A stretch of DNA of 64,000 nt from Seiridium cupressi (lineage: Eukaryota; Ascomycota; Sordariomycetes; Amphisphaeriales; Sporocadaceae), in assembly GCA_036674765.1 (NCBI GenBank), contig JARVKI010000002.1:806001-870000 (forward strand), read 5' to 3'. Below the pieces are notes generated by a model. It was not told where the DNA came from. It searched no databases and was given only the letters and a program-made list of their open reading frames with translations. This document shows, one piece after another, positions 24,575 to 35,322 of the stretch. Each line of letters opens with the position of its first letter. Position 1 is the stretch's first letter. Both the position numbers and the translations under genes were made by a program.

Positions 24575-25744
24575 ATGAGCGACGGAGAAATTGGTAATAT
24601 CCCAAGACCATAATTCGTAGCATGGCTGTTGACTTGTCTTAGTCCCGGGAAGCCTCTACATCTATGCTCCAAACAAGGTAGCACCCATCATCTTCACAGT
24701 GGTATATGCTGCTTCCGCTGTGGGCCATATTTGGCAATGCTAGTAAGTCTTATCGGCCCCGGCACCGTGCAACATCATGTTCTAAACTTGTGATCAGTCG
24801 CTATAAAAGCTTCAAATTGATCGGACTACACCCAGTATGCGCCGTGATTTTCACCGCTGGCTACGCTCTTCGGGAATATGGAGCCTTCCACTATCTCTAC
24901 AATCTAGACAACAGTCAAAGTCTACTTGCTTTCGTACTTAGCCAGGTCTTCATCTATATTTGCCCGTAAGTAACACAATTTGCAAAATAGAATGAAGACA
25001 GTACCCAAGCCGGCTAATATCTTCTCAATACATAGGCCACTTCTCGAACTCGCGAACTACCACGTCCTCGGTCGGATCCTCTTCTACGTACCCTACTACG
25101 CACCCTTACCCCCGGGCAAGGTCCTGTCTACATTCGGAGGTCTGATGGCCCTGGTTGAACTTCTCAACTCCCTAGGCGTCGCTCTGTCCTCCAATCCGAC
25201 ATCCACAAATCAAGGACTCGGGAGCAATCTCACAATAGCGGCGCTCACCATTCAGATCGCCGTCATCCTCATTTTCGTCATCCTTGCGGCCATCTTCCAT
25301 CGGCGGTGTGCTAGAGCCAGCATACACAACACAAACGTCATAATCCCTCTGATAACCCTATACGTAAGCATGTTATTGATCTTCATAAGATGCATCTATC
25401 GCTTGGTGGAACACCTGGGGGACACGGCAGTGCACCTCAGCGATCCCGATTCACTCAAGGATCTCAGTCCTCTGTTACGGCACGAATGGTTCCTTTACAT
25501 ATTCGAGGCAACACTCATGCTTCTGAACTCTGTTCTGTGGAATGTGTGGAATCCTGGCCGCTTCTTGCCACGGAACAACCGCATCCACTTGCTACAGGAT
25601 GGTGTCAATGAAGTCGAGGACGACGAGACAGATAGTAGACCGCTCATTGCTAAAGCTGGACACATCTTGACGTTTGGTATATTCTTCGGCAAAAAGACGA
25701 CGGAAGGACGGCATGGGTATAGGTTGAATACCGTTTCGTCCTGA
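24575..25744 (+). CDS. RTA1-like seven-transmembrane protein (lipid-translocating exporter family)
   Basis: Exons 24575-24593, 24643-24742, 24798-24965 and 25036-25744 give 331 residues. The start MSDGEI joined to VPGSLYIYAPNK matches the usual N-terminus of RTA1-like proteins; an in-frame upstream extension was rejected for that reason. About seven hydrophobic helices are visible, with family landmarks YAPNK, GYALREYGA, (ICP)PLLELANYHVLGR and the HEWFLYIFEATLML helix near the end. The C-tail is acidic (EVEDDETDSR). Known: family members (yeast Rta1, Rsb1) lie in the plasma membrane and are linked to resistance to amphiphilic or lipid-like compounds. Same-strand position behind the Zn2Cys6 regulator suggests a resistance or export role in the local gene group. 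Confidence 0.92.
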
Positions 25745-25923
25745 ACCCTTGTCATCTATAACGACAATCTTGGTCCCTCTCTTATAGTTACCTCGGTGCT
25801 CACGCCTTTGTATTCTTATTAAGCATGAAGTCTGCAAACGTTCCAGCTTTAGACTCTCAATATGTACAATAGACTTCGCTTTCAGCGATTTTAGAAGTTG
25901 GAGGAAAACCTTGCAATAAAACC

Positions 25924-26850
25924 TTATGGCAAAGTATAACCGCCGTCGATGACTATGTTCGCTCCTGTCATGTAGCTACACGCATCGCTTGCAAGAAAGA
26001 CATAAGCCTTGCAGTTCGGTCAGCAATCCGAAGCTTTCATATGTGACAGTAATAACAGTAAAACTTACACTCTTGAGCTCAGCGGCGTCGCAGATACGTT
26101 TGCCAGGTATCATAGCCAGCCATTGGTCGAACAGCTCCTTTGGCTGGTTTGTAAGCACTTGATTGAGAGTCAGTCCTGGATGCACCCCCATTTAGTCTAG
26201 TCCAAAGTAAACTTACTCTCTGTCATGATGAACCCGGGCGATATGCAGTTGACACGAGCAAACTCAGCCCACTCAACAGCAAGACATTTGGCCAAATGCA
26301 CGACAGCAGCTTTCGAGGCATTGTACGCCGCCTGTTTCTGGGGGATATTGACCAGCGTAGCGCTGACGGAAGACGTGATAATCAGGTTGCCCTTGCCCTG
26401 CTTCTTGAAGATCTCGCCCGCAGCCTGAGCGGACCACATGACACCATCGAGGTTGACGCTGTTGTTCTGGCGCCAGGTCTCCTCCGTATACTCCAGTGCG
26501 GGGACATCGGCGCAGACGCCGGCGTTGGCGACCATGATGTCCAGCCGGCCATCGCGCGAGAAGTTGCGCACAATGTCGTTGACGACAGCGAAAACGTTGG
26601 CGCGGTCCGCCACGTTGCACTGGAATGCCTGGACGCGGACGCCGGTCGCCTCGGCGATGCTGGCGGCGGTTTGCGGTGCGTCTTTGCTTGATGTGTACAG
26701 TAGGGCGACGTCGGCGCCAGCTTCAGCGAGCCCCCGCACGATCTCGACGCCGATCCCTCGGGCGCCGCCCGTGACGACGGCCACTTTGCCCGCAAGGGAG
26801 AACTGCGAGAGTACGGGCGTATTCACATCGGAAGGCTTAAACAAGGGCAT
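25924..26850 (-). CDS. Short-chain dehydrogenase/reductase (classical SDR)
   Basis: Exons in transcript order are 26217-26850, 26069-26157 and 25924-26007, giving 268 residues, the standard classical SDR length. Seen: the cofactor loop TGGARGIG (residues 27-34), NAG, the catalytic serine in ITSSVSA, tyrosine and lysine in YNASK, the PG motif in CISPGFI, and the conserved C-terminal [14 protein letters not shown]. Known family role: NAD(P)H-dependent oxidation or reduction of alcohol/ketone groups; this subgroup resembles fungal sorbose-reductase-like/mannitol-dehydrogenase SDRs. It sits between the RTA1-like gene and the FAD monooxygenase and faces away from the latter across 1.1 kb. Substrate unknown. 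Confidence 0.93.
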
Positions 26851-27966
26851 TTTGAATTAACGATAGAGGAAATTTGTTATCGAGCTGGAGTGTGATGTTC
26901 ATGTTGGGCTAATATTACTATTGCCGCCTATATCTTTCGTGCCTAAGTTGGATCCACTACCAATCCACTACCACCAACTAATGTAACCCACAAGCATTAA
27001 ACTTTGCTCCCCAGACTGCAGGGGAGGTGGCTACTAAATATACAATGATGCATTCATTGCCTATGCATCATTGAAGGACCGGGGTCTGAATGGCAAGAAG
27101 ACGCAAAAGAGGCTTGGGAATTGTGTCCTGGCCTCGTCGCCGTGGTTCGTGCATGTAGGTATCTACTCCGTTCAAGCTGCGACAGGTGGTGCAACAACCG
27201 TATGCAACAGTAGGGGACATTGAATAAGTATGTACCTACCAGAAGTATACCTTCCAATTGCACGCTGTTTCTCCAAATCTGTCGCCGGTTGCCCTTCAAC
27301 CGAGTTGAGTCTGTAACGAGTATCACCAGGCATCTTGAAGGGATAATTCTTGCCGCGTAGTGAAATCTAACGAAATTGTGTGGAGCATCTTCCTGCCGAA
27401 TTGCACGACTTTTGACAAAAGTAGAACTTGCCGCCGATACCAGAGACCTGGTGTCAGGTGTAAACTATTCCGAGCTATAGAACCTAAGCCCCCGAGCGTT
27501 GCCAGTTATAGTCGGTTCGCATTCCACCGTCCACCGTTCTTGCTCCGCTTACAGCCGAACCTTTTGGCGGATGCCCCTCGCACGGCGTGAGTGGAGTTCG
27601 GCGCCAAAGCGCGCGCCGAAGCACTTACTTACATGTATGGTTGTTGTTGCCTATGCGTCTTCTCGCGATTAGCCGAAAGGCCGAGCTGAAACAGAATGTA
27701 GGATCAAGACGCCGAACACAGTGCGGAGCAGCCATGGCCGCAGAGAGCTATCGTCGCAAAGGCGGTGGTCAAGTTACCTAGTAATTGCCATCATTATCAC
27801 AGTGCGACTGGCAGGAGCCAGACTCGTAATCTCGAAGGCCCGTCACTATAGATCTAGCTAGGCAACGTTAATGCTCTTTGTATATAAATCATGGTGGCCG
27901 CCGTTGTAGGTTTGTAAAATAATAAAAGGACAGAGACAAGCTTGAAACTTGTGAAGATAAACAATA
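26851..27966. other. Divergent promoter region between SDR and FAD monooxygenase genes
   Basis: About 1.1 kb between two divergently read enzyme genes. Short frames at 27054-27781 have no motif. A direct duplication, ATGCAT(T/C)ATTG, occurs twice near 27043-27074. A TATA element for the plus-strand gene lies at 27881-27888. Confidence 0.55.
27881..27888 (+). promoter_or_regulatory. TATA box of the FAD monooxygenase gene
   Basis: TATATAAA lies 79 bp upstream of the ATG at 27967 and is followed by an A-rich leader, the normal layout for a TATA-driven fungal gene. Confidence 0.6.
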
Positions 27967-29419
27967 ATGACGCCAGCAAACCAGAGCCCCCATATTCTCA
28001 TTGTAGGCGCAGGCCTCGGTGGACTGACATTAGCCCAATGCTTGCGAAAGCAGGGTGTCTCGTTCGAGATATTTGAGCGCGACGCCAGCGAAGAGTCCCG
28101 ATCGCAAGGATGGGCTATCGGCCTTCACACGTACGTGTTCTTCCACCCGTGTCCGAGACGACTTCGTCGAAGGCGGTACCCATACCGAGCTCTGAGTAGT
28201 ATGCTAACTCGCCTGGATGTGCATTAGGATGTTAGATGAGCTTCACGATGCGGTACCGGCTGGCATGCCGAATCTCCGCGAGACCGTGCATCATTTGGCG
28301 CCTTTGAAACTGAATACCCAGATCTGTATGTACTTCAACAACCAACTCGATAAACGGATCGGCGTGCAAGACACCCCTGAGACCCCATGAATACGAGCAA
28401 ACAGGCCTCACTTCAGGCACTGGCTATCGACCGACATTCCAATCCAGTGGAGTAAACGCCTGACCGGTATCGATGAGACGCCTGATGGTCGGATCTCCGT
28501 GCGATTCGCGGATGGTGACACGGCGGTTGGTGATATCCTAGTTGGTGCAGACGGAGTGCACAGTATTAGTCAGTGTACAAAATCTTTCGTTTCCTAATGG
28601 TCAGAACTAATTTCCACTTCCACTTCAGCACGAGAATACTTACTGCAGCGCCCCAACGATGAAGTGCTCAATGTTGTCCCTACCGCCACAATCATCGGAG
28701 AGCTCGAGCTTTCGGGGCAGGACATGGAACGGCAGCTCAGTCTAGGCCACAGCTGCTGGGTGGCAACTACGTCGAACTTTACGCATAGGTTGTTCGTTGG
28801 ACTGCAGCAGATCTCTCCGGACGGCAGGTCTGGCCAATATTACTGGTTTTTCATGCAGAATGACGACAAAGTTGGCCAGCCTGACCATTGGCTGAAAATT
28901 GCGTCGCGCGAGGAGAAGTTGGCATACGTGAAGACACATGCGAGCTCATTGGACCCCAAGCTCCGTGGGATAGTGGAGGCGACGCCCGTCGAAGGAATCA
29001 AGGATGTGCCGTTCATTTACAGGGACGCTGAGCTATCGAATCTCCCATCCGGAAGAGTTGCACTGCTTGGGGATGCCGTGCATCCTATGACCCCTTGTGA
29101 GTCTTATCCTCCTCCCAACCCTAGGACTAGCTGCACTTGCTGACTCCCGATAGTCCGAGGAGAGGGTGGCGTCCATGCTATCAGGGATGCGCTCCTGCTA
29201 TCCAAGAAGCTAGGTGAAGTCAACACGCAGGACACACAGAGCATAGTCAAGGTCATTGATACATATCACGCTGAGGTGCTTGAACGAGGTGTTCAGGCGG
29301 TACGGGACTCAAGGGCAGCTCATTCGAGCACTACTTCAACAAGGCCAAAGCACGTCGGCTGGGGCCATACCGCAAGTCCGATACCGCAGGAGACGATAAC
29401 TCTGGCCTCGGCGATCTAG
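27967..29419 (+). pseudogene. FAD-dependent monooxygenase gene with one in-frame stop codon
   Basis: Exons 27967-28130, 28228-28568, 28629-29096 and 29154-29419 sum to 413 codons in one consistent frame. The single exception is a TGA at 28388-28390 (codon 109), between DTPETP and IRANRPHFRHWL. The rest is intact. Seen: the dinucleotide-binding GAGLGG (about residues 15-20), the E/FERD beta-strand end, VGADGVHS, and GRVALLGDAVHPMTPF with RGEGG after it, which are the three FAD motifs of salicylate-hydroxylase-like PHBH-fold enzymes. Such enzymes hydroxylate aromatic or polyketide substrates using NAD(P)H and O2. No GT-AG intron removes the stop and keeps the frame. It is therefore a very young pseudogene, a strain-specific nonsense allele or a base-call error. 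A 108-residue product would lack the substrate domain. Confidence 0.85.
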
Positions 29420-30687
29420 AGGTGGCTGGCGTGGCACTCGAAGCTGAACTGCAGCTTTGTAGGAAGCACGTCGTGTGGCAGCCCGCATTAGCTGATGTAT
29501 AAATATCTCATATATCATGCGTCGCCAAGGCGATAAGAACAGTCCAACTCGCTGATGTGGCTACCATTGTGTATCAGGTTAACAAGTCCAGATCTATGAC
29601 CTAGGGAGTGTAACGACGTCTGAGTACATTGCAGCATGGAGAAGTTTTGTTAGCGCGGAATCAAGGTAAGTTACACGAGGATCCGATGATGTGTGTGTGC
29701 CGGAGGAACTTTATATACCAGAATACTCGTTGGGTGGTACAAACCAGGTTTGCGCGGCGTCTATCCGGATTCGTGGTTTTTATCCACGCATGGTCCCAAA
29801 GCGTCGCTGAGTAAGGGTATTAATTTGACGCATATGGCGGCGATCATCGCTAAACAAAGTGCCCAGAACCTTACGAGCATCGCTGCCTGTAGCCGAGATC
29901 TAAGATCGCCGACTGATAGGGAACAATAGAGTACGTCCTTGCATAATCTCGACGTAACGCACCACTTTCTTCTGGACTGACATTGGATGCCGGCGACTAT
30001 TCCCCTGACGTGCTTTATCTAGCGTCCGAGGCCAAGGCGGCTTATGTATGCAGTACCTGCATAAGCGCGTCGCTCTTTTAAGTCTCCGTATTCGACTCGC
30101 CGCGATTACCGTTAGCGGAACTCGATAAGGTGGCTCCGCCTTGGCGACAAACTTGAAAGGGAGGGTTTCATCGAGGCTGTTAGGGCAAAAAGAAATCATC
30201 CCACGCAGCTTTACGGTGAAGCTATCCACGCTCGGTCGCATTCTGTTATCATCGCAGTCCGGGTGGACGGAAACATTTGCTCGAGGCCGTAGCGCAACCG
30301 AATGGCAAGCCATTGCATACCGGACCCACACAAAGCTTAATATCTCGAAACGCCCGTTAAAGTTTGGCGTGCCCACATTGGTCTGGAACCGTCAGATCAC
30401 AATAAGTCCCGTGGAAGTTTCTCGCGATAGACAGCGGACGAACGAGCAGGGAATGTGCGTTGACGTGCAAGCCAGCAGCGGTCCACAGCGCCGGCCGTTT
30501 GAGCTCATCACGACTAATGCAGCCAGTGGCTTGGTTCGGTCCGGGGCCGAATAGGAGCAATCTATAGCGGAGAAGGAATGCAACTGCAGTATCTCATAAT
30601 GACTCGAACCTGAAGGACAAGGTCTTCCCAACAATTCGGAAAGATGACCGATTGCATCGAGGCTGCATCGCAGCTGCGTGGGATGCC

Positions 30688-30693
30688 TATAAA
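30688..30693 (+). promoter_or_regulatory. TATA box of the small secreted peptide gene
   Basis: TATAAA lies 175 bp upstream of the ATG at 30868, followed by a pyrimidine-rich leader, as in strongly expressed fungal genes. Confidence 0.55.
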
Positions 30694-30715
30694 GCCCCGG
30701 AACCTTTAACCCTAG

Positions 30716-30748
30716 TCCTCCTCCCTCCTCCTCCTCCTCCTCCTCATC
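30716..30748 (+). repeat. CTC trinucleotide microsatellite in a leader
   Basis: A run of CTC units, interrupted once by an extra C, lies between the TATA box and the ATG of the small secreted peptide gene, probably in the 5' UTR. Pyrimidine tracts here are common around fungal transcription starts; the copy number may vary between strains. Confidence 0.8.
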
Positions 30749-30867
30749 CCACCGAACTAGTCTATCGCTCATCCGTTGTTGACGACGTGATCCATTCCTT
30801 CTCCAACCTTTGAACTCCTCAGCTGTTCAAAAATTTACATTCTTTCCCGTCTCAACTTTCATCCGCA

Positions 30868-31098
30868 ATGGCTCGTCTCTTCGCACTGTTCGTCATGGTC
30901 TTCGCCATGCTGCATGCTGCCATGGCTTTCCCGCATAAGCAGGTGACCAGCGCCACTCTGCCCAAGCTCAACACCACAGAGTCTGCTGTGTCATACTACA
31001 ACACAACAGTCGCACCTAGCTACAATGAGACTGCTACCCCTGTCAAGAGGGCGATGAGGAACTTCCCGATCGCTCTCCGGGCCCCTGGTCACCAGTAA
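30868..31098 (+). CDS. Small secreted prepropeptide with a Kex2-type site
   Basis: A single-exon frame of 76 residues with its own TATA box and leader. Residues 1-20 form a signal peptide (MARLFALFVMVFAMLHAAMA). The middle (21-59) is Ser/Thr/Asn-rich with N-glycosylation sequons NTT and NET. A dibasic Lys-Arg follows a Pro-Val (TPVKR), leaving a basic 15-residue C-terminal peptide (AMRNFPIALRAPGHQ). The layout signal peptide, glycosylated spacer, KR, short peptide is that of Kex2-processed secreted peptides. There is only one peptide copy and no cysteine, so it is not a typical alpha-pheromone or multi-repeat RiPP precursor. No known family was recognised; peptide function is inference only. 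Confidence 0.7.
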   Translation: MARLFALFVMVFAMLHAAMAFPHKQVTSATLPKLNTTESAVSYYNTTVAPSYNETATPVKRAMRNFPIALRAPGHQ

Positions 31099-31800
31099 AG
31101 GGACTCAGCAGGATGGATCACTCACAAGCCACTCGAAAAGTTCATCCCGAACGACAATCATGGCGCGATGCGAAGAATTCTGCGCTCGCGGTATCTTGTC
31201 AAGAGCGTATGAAATCGCGTGGGGATGAAACGAATTTCGAGACAACTACGATGGATTGTGTTGGAAACGGTATAAGATTTATGATATTAAGATTCGAGGC
31301 TGGACCGTAGTCGACCACTCCGTCTGGGGCCTGGAACAGGATGATCAGAAAGGGAACTTATTGGACACATCTCAAGCTGGAAACGTTCTTTGGGGTCGGA
31401 AGACGATTTTTTTTTTTTGATGACTTTGTACATGCCAATTGATTGAACATAGAGGCTAGAGGCTTTCATTCATGATGGAGTACTCTTTTCCGGAAGGCGA
31501 GGCCGGATTCTTCACACGACCAGATACACATTTATGTCGATATCTATTATGATTCTTTTTTATGATCATGACACGTCATCTCCTGGCCGAAGTGACGATA
31601 ACAAGTGCTTGTGAATATGATTTTATTATGATATCGATGAGTTGTTTTTCATCTATCAAATTTCGTGTCGGCGTGTTCCGCGACTACTTGTTATGCGTGT
31701 ATGTATGCGTCATTACATTATTCATTAAGCACCCGATATGACTCATCAAGGGTTGCCTGTCTTCCGTATCTCATTACTCTAGGTCTCCAGTCATGTTCTC
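31099..31800. other. Intergenic between two secreted-protein genes
   Basis: 3' flanks of the converging small peptide gene and repeat-protein gene. AT-rich from about 31400, with a T homopolymer at about 31408-31419. No gene seen. Confidence 0.6.
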
Positions 31801-34800
31801 TCATTGCGACATCAATGCTTGCAGAATGGCATTGATAAAGTCCGATGCGGATGCGACGAGCTGCGGAGCACATACAAGTTAGTCTTCTGATACGACAAGT
31901 CAAATTTAGTTTAGGTGAAAGCTTACCGGTGTAGCATCACCAATCAACTCTTGTGTCTGCGAGACAAATGTGGTCGATAGTAGGTCTCCAGCATTGCCCA
32001 GAAGCGATACCAGCTGCTCGACTGTAGAGGGCGTGATGAGTGGTGTGATTTCGTCGACGATACCTTGGATATCAATCTGGTTCAATGCACCGAGAAGTGG
32101 TTTGACGGCGTTCACAAGACCAGTAAGATCTACTTGGCTGAGGGCGTTGAGCAAAGGACTGAGCTGCTTCATGAGACCGACGATATCGATTTGACCCAGT
32201 GCAGATATCAAAGGCACTGCACCACCAATAATAGTCTGCGTTTCATTGACGAACTTGTCGCTCAGGAGATCCTCGGCGTTGCCGACTAGACCCAGAAGCC
32301 CGTCGACCGATGAAGGTGTGAGTAAAGGCGCGACAGCATCAAAGATGCCCGTAAGATCAATCTTGCCTAGCGAGTTCAGGATTGGAGTGATCTGTTTAAC
32401 CAGGCTGGCGAGGTCAATCTGGCTGAGAGAGCCCAGTATGGGCTCAATCTGGTCGATGAGAGCTGACAAGTCGATCTTGCTGACAGCATTGAGGATAGGC
32501 TGCAATTGATTGACGAGGCCGACCAAGTCTATCTTGCCGAGTGCGCTTAGGAGAGGGGTGACCTGGTCGATCAGACTTCCAAGATCTATGGAGCCGAGAG
32601 CCGAGATCAAGGGCACAGCTTTAGAAATGAGCGTTTGAGTCTCATCGACGAAGTCGCTAGACAAGAGATCCTCGGCATTGCCCAAAAGACCAACGATACC
32701 ATTTACGGAATCGGGAGTCAGCAATGGCTCGATAGCATCAAAGAGGCCGTTCAAGTCGACTTTGCTGAGGCTATTGAGCAAGGGCGACACCTGCTCGACC
32801 AGTCCCTTGAGGTCGATACTGCCCAGGCTAGACAACAGAGGCGCTGCACCGCCGATGAGAGATTTGGTCTCGTCAACGAAGTCAGACGTCAAGAGGTTCT
32901 CAGCGTTAACCAGCAGTCCTTCAATACCCTTGACGGAATCTGCTGTCAGCAGTGGGCTGATGGCGTCAAAGAGGCTCTTGAGGTCAAGCTGGCTGACTTC
33001 ATTCAGGATTGGTGTGATCTGGTCAATCAGGCCTTGCAGGTCGATCTTGCCTAAGCTCTGGAGCAAGGGTCCTGCACTCGAAAGTAGAGACTGGAGCTGC
33101 GACACCAGGTTGGGCGTAAGCAATGATTCGGCGTTCTGTAAAAGACCAACTATGCCCTGAACTGACTCGGGAGTCAACAAGGGCTGCACAGCATCGAGTA
33201 TACCCTGAAGGTCTATCTTTGATAAGCTGTTGATGAGGGGCTGTGCGCTGGCGAGGATTGTCTTGAGAGAAGACACCGTCTCTGCCGACAGCAGATCTTC
33301 AGCGTTAGCTAGGAGGCCAACCAAGCCCTGGACTGATGAAGGAGTTAACAGCGGCGCCAGAGCGTCGAGAATTCCTTGAAGATCAACCTTGGTAAGACTG
33401 TCAATTAATGGCTGCGCACTAGACAGGAGCCCTTTTAGGGATGTGACCGTGTCGGACGTGAGCAAGTCTTCGGCGTTACCCAGTAGACCAACAATGCCAT
33501 CGACAGAGTCAGGGGTCAAGAGGGGTTCAAGAGCATCCAGAATACCTTGTAGGTCGATTTGAGTCAAGCTCTGGATCAGTGGTTGCACATTGGAAAGAAT
33601 ACCCTTCAGGGATGTGACCGTGTCGGACGTGAGTAAGTCTTCGGCGTTGCCCAGTAGACCAACAATGCCATCGATAGAGTCAGGGGTCAAGAGTGGTGCA
33701 AGAGCATCCAGAATGCCTTGTAGATCGATTTTAGTCAAGCTCTGGATCAGTGGTTGCACACTGGAAAGAATGCCCTTCAGAGAAGTAACCGTGTCTGACG
33801 TCAATAAGTCCTCGGCATTGCCCAACAAGCCGACAATGCCATTGACTGAATCAGGCGTCAAGAGCGGCTCTAGAGCATCTAGGATGCCCTGGAGGTCAAT
33901 CTTAGTTAAGCTTTCGATCAGTGGCTGCGCACTAGACAGGAGTCCCTTCAACGAAGTGACCGTGTCCGATGTCAACAGATCTTCAGCATTGCCTAATAAA
34001 CCGACAATGCCGTTGACAGAATCTGGCGTTAATAAGGGCGCCAAGGCATCAAGGATGCCCTGTAAGTCAATCTTAGACAAGCTATCGATAAGCGGCTGTA
34101 CACTAGCCAAGATCGTTTGGAGCGACGAAACGGTATCTGAAGTCAGAAGTGCTTCTGCATTACCAAGCAATCCTACAATTCCTTGGATCGAGTCGGGCGT
34201 TAGAAGTGGCGCTAACGCATCAAGTATACCCTGAAGGTCGATCTTTCCCAGGCTGTCGATGAGTGGCTGAACACTCGTCAATATCGTCTGGAGCGAGGTG
34301 ACAGTGTCCGAGGTCAAGAGCGCTTCTGCATTGCCTAGCAATCCCACAATCCCCTGGATCGAATCGGGCGTTAGAAGTGGCGATAACGCATCTAGTATGC
34401 CCTGAAGGTCGATCTTGGATAAGCTATCGATGAGTGGTTGAACGCTCGTTAATATCGTTTGGAGCGAGGCGACAGTGTCCGAGGTCAAAAGCGCTTCAGC
34501 ATTGCCTAGCAAAGTCACCAAGCCTTGAATGGAATCCGCCGTCAAGAGAGGTGATAGTGCGTCTATTACACCCTTCAGGTCAATGCCCGACAGCGACGCC
34601 AGCAATGGTGCAGCACCGTCAACGAGGGATTGGGTCTCATTGACAAACGTTGGCGTGAGCAATGCCGCACCGTTTGTGAGAAGATTCTGAATATTGCCGA
34701 GATTTTGAGTTGTGAGCAGTCCCAATACCACTTTGATAAGTCCAGGGAAGTCAATATCCTTGACCTCGTCTACAATACCCTCCAAGTCTAACGACGATAG

Positions 34801-35322
34801 TAGGTCGATCAGTGGTTGTGTCTTTGTAAGAATGTCTCTAGTAATGTCGGGGATGGGCGGCTGTAGTGTGGCCGACAGATAGACCATGGCGTCATGTAGA
34901 GCCTGCAAGAACTCGTCGCTCAGGAGCCCCTGAAGGGCTTTGAGATAACCTGCGACATCGCCGAATTGGGTGATAAGCTCTGTGAGGGATTTGAGGATAT
35001 CACCCAGGTCGCCCAGGCCGGTGAGGTCTCCCAGGTCTCCGAGGTCACCAGTGCTCGAGCTCGACCCGGCGCCTGTGCTATTTTGCCGAGGATACAGAGG
35101 CACTGTCCTCTTTTGATTTTGTTGGAGTTGCTGGTTCTTCCGCAGCAGGCCATTGAGTTCCGTTAAAGCTTCTGTGAGATCTGACCGCGGAACTAACGCC
35201 AGGTTGTGCTTTGCGAGGTAGGCGTCCAACTCGAGCTCCGCTATAGATATCGTCCGCGCAGCATTGTCAGCAAGCAGCCCTGCCGGCGCCAAAGCTGCCA
35301 CGAAGAACTTGGAGAATCTCAT
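31801..35322 (-). CDS. Giant secreted protein of fifty 19-residue amphipathic repeats
   Basis: Exons 31927-35322 and 31801-31860 give 1,151 residues. The start MRFSKFFVAALAPAGLLADN is a signal peptide; the in-frame ATG 22 codons upstream was rejected because it would bury it. A propeptide-like stretch ends in a Kex2-type site QKR (residues 71-72), then a Ser/Gly linker and a GDLGDLGDL patch (92-108). From residue 190 to 1139 the chain reads as exactly fifty 19-residue units without insertions or deletions. Most are grouped in threes (57 residues): type A IDLQGILDALAPLLTPDSI, type B QGIVGLLGNAEALLTSDTV, type C SSLQTILASVQPLIDSLSK. Single A-like units are interspersed near the C-terminus. Each unit looks like one amphipathic helix plus a turn, so an alpha solenoid is inferred. 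Few N-glycosylation sites, no cysteine in the repeats, no GPI signal. No known family was recognised; a cell-surface or matrix role is inference. Confidence 0.9.
31927..34755 (-). repeat. 57-bp / 171-bp coding tandem repeat array
   Basis: DNA counterpart of the 19-residue units (57 bp), organised in a 171-bp higher-order period. The best conserved part is about 33217-34584 (eight 171-bp units that agree at most protein positions but differ at many third codon positions). The last unit runs across the final intron. The third-position divergence shows the protein period, not recent DNA duplication alone, has been kept. Confidence 0.9.

Larger units (their letters stand above)
29420..30867. other. 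Intergenic, with a short coding-like patch near 29600-29930
   Basis: After the monooxygenase stop there is a TATAAATA at about 29498. Between about 29602 and 29929 two plus-strand frames look protein-like: one with SEYIAAWRSFVSAES, the other with YTRILVGWYKPGLRGVYPD. A GTAAG donor sits between them, but the phases do not join cleanly, so this may be a relic. Frames at 29900-30560 on both strands overlap and show no motif. The last 300 bp are the promoter of the small secreted peptide gene. Confidence 0.4.

Noticed and set aside
30868..31098. Alpha-pheromone or multi-copy RiPP precursor
   Set aside because: Only one peptide copy, no cysteine or tryptophan core as in known Aspergillus pheromones, and no modifying enzymes nearby.
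33590..34234. 214-codon plus-strand frame, and similar ones at 32635-33160
   Set aside because: Antisense shadow of the repeat protein; its length only reflects the repeated codon pattern of the other strand.
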